From assembly GCA_036244855.1 (NCBI GenBank), contig BQKZ01000618.1, forward strand, positions 1-64,000: a stretch of 64,000 bases of DNA. The letters are read 5' to 3'. Positions 59,501-64,000 of this stretch are shown here, piece after piece. The DNA comes from Temnopleurus reevesii (Eukaryota > Echinodermata > Echinoidea > Temnopleuroida > Temnopleuridae). The notes beneath the pieces were generated by a model. That model did no database searches, was not told the DNA's origin, and was given only the letters and a program-made list of their open reading frames with translations. The position numbers and the translations under genes are program-made. The stretch's first letter is position 1. Each line of letters starts with the position of its first letter.

Positions 59501-62500
59501 GTTTTTGGGGGGGCGATAAATCACCATAACATATCAAATAGATACAGCTCAGCTAACCATTCTTTCTTTTTAATGAATGGAATAAAATCCAAAAGAATGT
59601 TTCAAAAGAATTTCTTGTCTCCTAGGATTAAGTATTTCAATAGTTATTTCTTTACCTCTCAGACCAATTAAGATTAAGGCAACAAAAACTAACACTATGA
59701 AAGAGAGAAGACATGAGAGAAATAAAGAAACTATAGAGTATGTTTACTGAGGCTGAAACATTCCCATTCCTAGGTCTAATCTCAAACATCAATACCAATG
59801 CTAAATGCACCAATGACCAACCAAAATAATCTTGAACTTGCTCAAATAAATATACACAACAATCAAAAGAGAGAGAATAACATTCCTTTGGAAGTGCTTA
59901 ACAATATGATGGATTAGCTGAGGATTATCTACTGGTGGGTAACAAAGCAGAAATGAACAATTAAAAACAGCCACCCTTTAAATCCTCCATTTGAACTTGA
60001 GATCACAAACAAAGCAATTAAGGATTTTTGTGGCATTTGTACCAAGAACTGAGGATTAATGCAATAAGATTGGTGATTGTGAGGTTGGGGAGATGTTATT
60101 GGTTTAATTTAATGGATTTAATCCCAGGAAACAGTCCACTAGGCAAACAAAAGACCAATGAATATATATCAAGAAAGCCACCTGCAAGTTCAATTTATTA
60201 GTTTCCACCAAAAGATTTTCTAATGCTTTTATAAGTGTAGCCTTGCCACAAAGGTTTTCAATTGATTCATCAATTAGATGACGTTGTATGTATTATTCAT
60301 TTACTCTCTCTTAATTTCCAAGAAGTCATTAGAATCAAACAGGATTGTCTTTGTGGATCATGACTAATTAAATTAATAATGTCCTCATAAATACAATTAC
60401 TTATTATATCATCTAATACCTATGTCATCACAGCATATTTGTTTTTCAAATCATACATTGTAAGTATCACTTGTGCCACACATAAGAGACAAAGTTGTGG
60501 TCGTAACACATACCAGTATACAGAGATGAGAAAGGCTCGCAGATACATAGTCATAACTGAAAAATTATTGCAACAGTGGCAATGAAATGAGAGATTGAAT
60601 GAATTTCCCTTATCAGATCAAACACTATTATTTGACAGAGTGGGAGAAAATTGGGTGAAGAAAGGCAACTCCATAACCGACAAAAGAGCGGCCATCGGCT
60701 TATTTGGGGTGAACTTGTTCATCGCGTTGTTGGCGATTAGACATGTTTTGACAAATGCTTTAGTCTCGTTGGCGACATTAATCCATCACTACACCTGGCA
60801 TGGGAGCTGGAAGTGCTACACCAGAACTTAAATTCTCGTTAACAGGATTACTTTCTGCACATATTTGGCACAAAAACTATCACCGCCAAAAGAAATATCT
60901 GACCAAAGAATGATGAAAGCGTGTCTATGTATCTAACTTCTGCACTGTTTCCTGAAGTAAGTCTCAACTTGACAGATGTACAAAGATCTGGACTGCTGAT
61001 AAATTTCCAAGATGGAATTATTTCTTGAAAAGTTGTCCATGATGAAAATTAAAGTAAAGCAAATACATGTAGCAAATATGCACTCCTTCCTCTTACACTG
61101 TATTACCTTATCCCTTTTGCTACTGGAAATGAACGGTGCCTGCACTGAACATGAAACATTACAGCAATGTAAATTGAATAACAAATATATAAGAGATAAT
61201 TATAAGACGAAAATATTTTGAGTAAATTAGAACTATCATAGGTAAATAATGAGTAAAAGTGTATGATATCTCACAACTTGTCACAAGTCATTTGTTTAGC
61301 CTAACCACTATTATTCAAAATATTTTGACACAAGACAGAAAAGAGTCTTCAGACAACATTGACCTCACAAATATAAAACTAAATCTACATCTGATCACTT
61401 CTTGCCCAGTTGAATTTTGTTCTAAAATGTCAAGTCACAAAAAATGATCTCCTGCTACATCTTGATCCATTCTTGAGAGTAGAAAAGGACAAAATTGAGA
61501 ATATGTACTTGTAGCTTCATTTCTGGAGCATTGTATTTCATAGGGAATCCAAGGAAAAAGGCAACAGTCTTTGACAAGATCTTCTGTAAAGCAAAGATTT
61601 GTTCTCTTCTGATAGATTCCTTTGTGAGTTGCCATGTACCCACGAACATTCACACATCGCACACTCTGAGCATTTCCGCCACCTCTCTAGCCCGGCTGAT
61701 AGTGGCAGAGCCGAGCGTCAATTCCCTGCTGAGATGGGGGTCTACTCTGAGCAAACAGTGTCACGCTGGAGACGGAAACTGATATCGCTACAAGAGCAGC
61801 ACAGCTTTCATATTTTGTTTTCATTCTATTTCATTTTCGTTTGTCAAATATTCATTTGAGTTTTTTCCACCTTTTCTCCCTCTATGTCATTGCCTCTAGA
61901 TTTGTTCAATATATTGTCTTTCTCATTTCACAGTTACAATACCTTGGAATGATATTATCTTACCTTTAACCTATACATTGAAAGTGCATCTCTTCATATA
62001 GATAGAATGCAACTTTCTCATGAAGTTTTTTTTTCCTGTTTTATGTACTAACATGTACACAAGTAAAAAAAAATAAAAATGTTGCTTTAAATAATCTTAT
62101 TTGAGGGTAGGGATTTGTAATATCCTTTTAGTCTCCAGAAAAAAATAAATTCCAGTAGCATTTGTATACAACCCAAACCTCATTGACATCATCTACAAGT
62201 AAAAAATTATTAATGACCAAATCAATTTTTTTCTATTGAATGCACAAAGTTCGCAAAAGGGAGAAAATACAAGTGAGTTCTTGACAAACAAAATATTGTG
62301 TGAGGTCACAAACCTGACTTTATTTTACCTTAGGAAGAAGCATACGTCCAATCAAATAGAATAATTTATATCCCCGTCTTAATACTATCTATCTATGACT
62401 GGAAGACGTCAAGGCTTCGCTAATGCCCACAAAGATGAAATCGGATTCCACGCTTGCACTTGTTCAGTTGTCATAATTCTCCGTCACCTAATACCTCTAT

Positions 62501-62559
62501 CCCAATTAGATGTCCATTACCAAGGAGTGTTTATGAGGGTCAATGGATGGAATGGCAGG

Positions 62560-62890
62560 AGGGGAGCTGGCGTTCTGGAGGAGGGGTGCTCGTGGCTGGT
62601 GTTCTGGTTGAGGGGTGCTGGTGTTCTGGTGGAGGGGTGCTGGTGTTCTGTTTGTGGGGTGTTTGTATTCTGGTGAATGGGTGCTGGTGTTCTGGTTGTG
62701 GGGTGCTGGTGTTCTTGTAGAGAAGTGCTGATGTTCGTGACATGTTATGCTAGTATTCTTGTGGAGGAGTGCTAGTGTTCTGATGAAGGGGTTCTTTTGT
62801 ACTAGTGGAGGGCCGTTTATGTTCTCATGGCGGAGTGTTGATGTGCTGGTGCTGATGTATTGGTGGAGAGATGCTGGTGTCCTGGTACTG
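62560..62890. repeat. ~22-bp minisatellite GGAGGGGTGCTGGTGTTCTGGT
   Basis: About 15 units, best preserved at 62580-62720 and degenerating to the right (GTGCTGATGTTC, ATGCTGGTGTCC). ORFs rich in Thr/Pro/His on the minus strand are repeat translation. Confidence 0.93.
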
Positions 62891-63714
62891 TAGAAAGGTC
62901 TGATTATTGGGTGTTTATAATACCCAAAATAGAATTGGGCTGGAGTGGTTGAGTTGACATATGTCTGGTCAATGTAAATTTACCAAGACCTCACATAGAC
63001 TGAATTAAAAAAATATTTGTAGCAGTAAATATATATTTCATCTTCTCTGAAATCAACCATCAGCATTACCGGTGTTATTTGAAAGAAAACATTTAATTGG
63101 GGTAAATATTATAAAGAAAACTATGTACCAACGCATCACAGACAAAATATATAACCAGCTACAAATGATTAATTAGAACAAATAGTCATTCATATCAAAC
63201 TATACTGGGCAGACAGCCGTGTGTGTCCTTCCGTTCCACAACACCAACCATGACATGGGTATCCAAACTCCATCATATAATGAAGAGCTTCACTGAACAC
63301 ATCAATATGAAACTCAAATGTACATAGGGACTATTTTCTCAATGGTGTCACAAAGTATATTATATGTTCTTTTAATTCAAATCAAATGACTTTCTGCTTC
63401 TAAATCATGATATGGCTCATTATTATCAATAACAATATTTTAATTTATAAAATATAGCATTTTTTTCAAAAGGATACAAAACAATGTGTGTAAAAGCCTA
63501 TTGCAGCTACATAAAGAATTATAAAGATGGGTTTTGAAATGTTTCTTGCAAAGGTTGAGTGATGGACGATTCAACAATTCTACTTTTTTTAGATATAGTA
63601 CAAGAGATAATCCTTCGCCCATTAGACAAATTACAAATAGATGAGACAAATGGAATGCTCATGATTCCGTTCAATGAATTTCACTATTCAGTTGTCCAAA
63701 GCTATTTAACTGAT

Positions 63715-63733
63715 TACTGCCACCTACTGGATA
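63715..63733 (-). promoter_or_regulatory. CTCF-like site
   Basis: The minus strand contains CCAGTAGGTGGCAG (63717-63730), which fits the 14-base CTCF core CCASYAGRKGGCRS. One flanking position of the longer 19-base consensus differs. It has the same orientation as the site at 33302. Confidence 0.45.
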
Positions 63734-64000
63734 AAAAGATATCTATCTATTCCAGTTAATAAAATGAAATGTTGGATTAAATGTATCAAGTTATTTCATT
63801 ATGTGTCTGTGGTGCAGGGTTGAGTCTCTAGGCTATATTATGTTTTATTTTGACGAGATAGGATTAATTTACGATAATGGGATGCAATGCAGCTGTACAA
63901 ATATATATCGCCTGATAGAAAAAGATGCAAGACAGCGGGTGTAATATAGAATTGTCATTTGACGATTGGTCATCTTTTAATTACCTATTGTAATTACCGA

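Larger units (their letters stand above)
53505..64000 (-). other. DACH 5' intron, runs off the window
   Basis: More than 10.4 kb without a recognised exon; no DACHbox-N coding sequence is present. It holds a GC-rich island-like stretch (55020-55100), a G-rich tract (54290-54420), a pair of long open frames (57744-58184 and 58236-58670, + strand), a minisatellite (62560-62890) and a CTCF-like site (63717-63730). Confidence 0.8.

Overview
The window is intron-rich, AT-rich animal nuclear DNA. It has GT-AG spliced genes with introns of 0.1 to more than 10 kb, many microsatellites, and many short non-autonomous DNA transposons with terminal inverted repeats (TIRs). The gene content (a secreted potato-inhibitor-I family protease inhibitor, TMEM33 and dachshund) and the MITE-rich background fit a marine invertebrate. 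An echinoderm such as a sea urchin is my best guess, but the sequence alone does not prove this. There are no bacterial genes, operons, CRISPR arrays, rRNA genes or convincing tRNA genes. The assembly is draft quality: single N at 2099, 5750, 7611 and 10227, one 992-base gap (19970-20961), and a probable Nextera adapter remnant at the right edge of that gap.

Region 1 (1-9.3 kb, + strand). Two exons of a small secreted inhibitor of family I13 lie at 1634-1762 and 4861-4968. The helix-coding segment that should sit between them was not found. The intervening intron is largely occupied by a ~1.64 kb element with long TIRs. Downstream to 9.3 kb are several repeat families and a (TG)n tract.

Region 2 (9.35-15.9 kb, + strand). 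A complete coding set for TMEM33, an ER/nuclear-envelope multipass membrane protein, in seven exons with all reading phases matching. It encodes 285 residues and ends in an unusual run of 11 glutamines directly before the stop. Its introns and 3' flank carry at least five MITE families.

Region 3 (15.9-28.9 kb). Intergenic DNA or 3' UTR between two convergent genes, holding the gap, more MITEs, a CA-rich minisatellite and probably the 3' UTR of the next gene.

Region 4 (28.95-64 kb, - strand). The ten 3'-most coding exons of a dachshund (DACH) gene, a nuclear transcription cofactor of the retinal-determination network. They encode the linker after the N-terminal DACH/Ski DNA-binding box, a Ser/Pro/His-rich middle and the C-terminal coiled-coil (DACHbox-C) through the stop. 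The DACHbox-N exon is not here and must lie beyond 64000. The 5' intron runs from 53505 past the window end (>10.4 kb). Exon phases join cleanly throughout. Introns contain simple repeats, MITEs, a full match to the vertebrate CTCF consensus, and homeodomain-site-rich stretches that may be enhancers.

I found no convincing new multi-gene system. The most interesting points are the inhibitor gene lacking its helix exon, the C-terminal polyQ on TMEM33, the 36-nt cassette-compatible DACH exon, the CTCF-consensus sites, and the dense set of MITE families.
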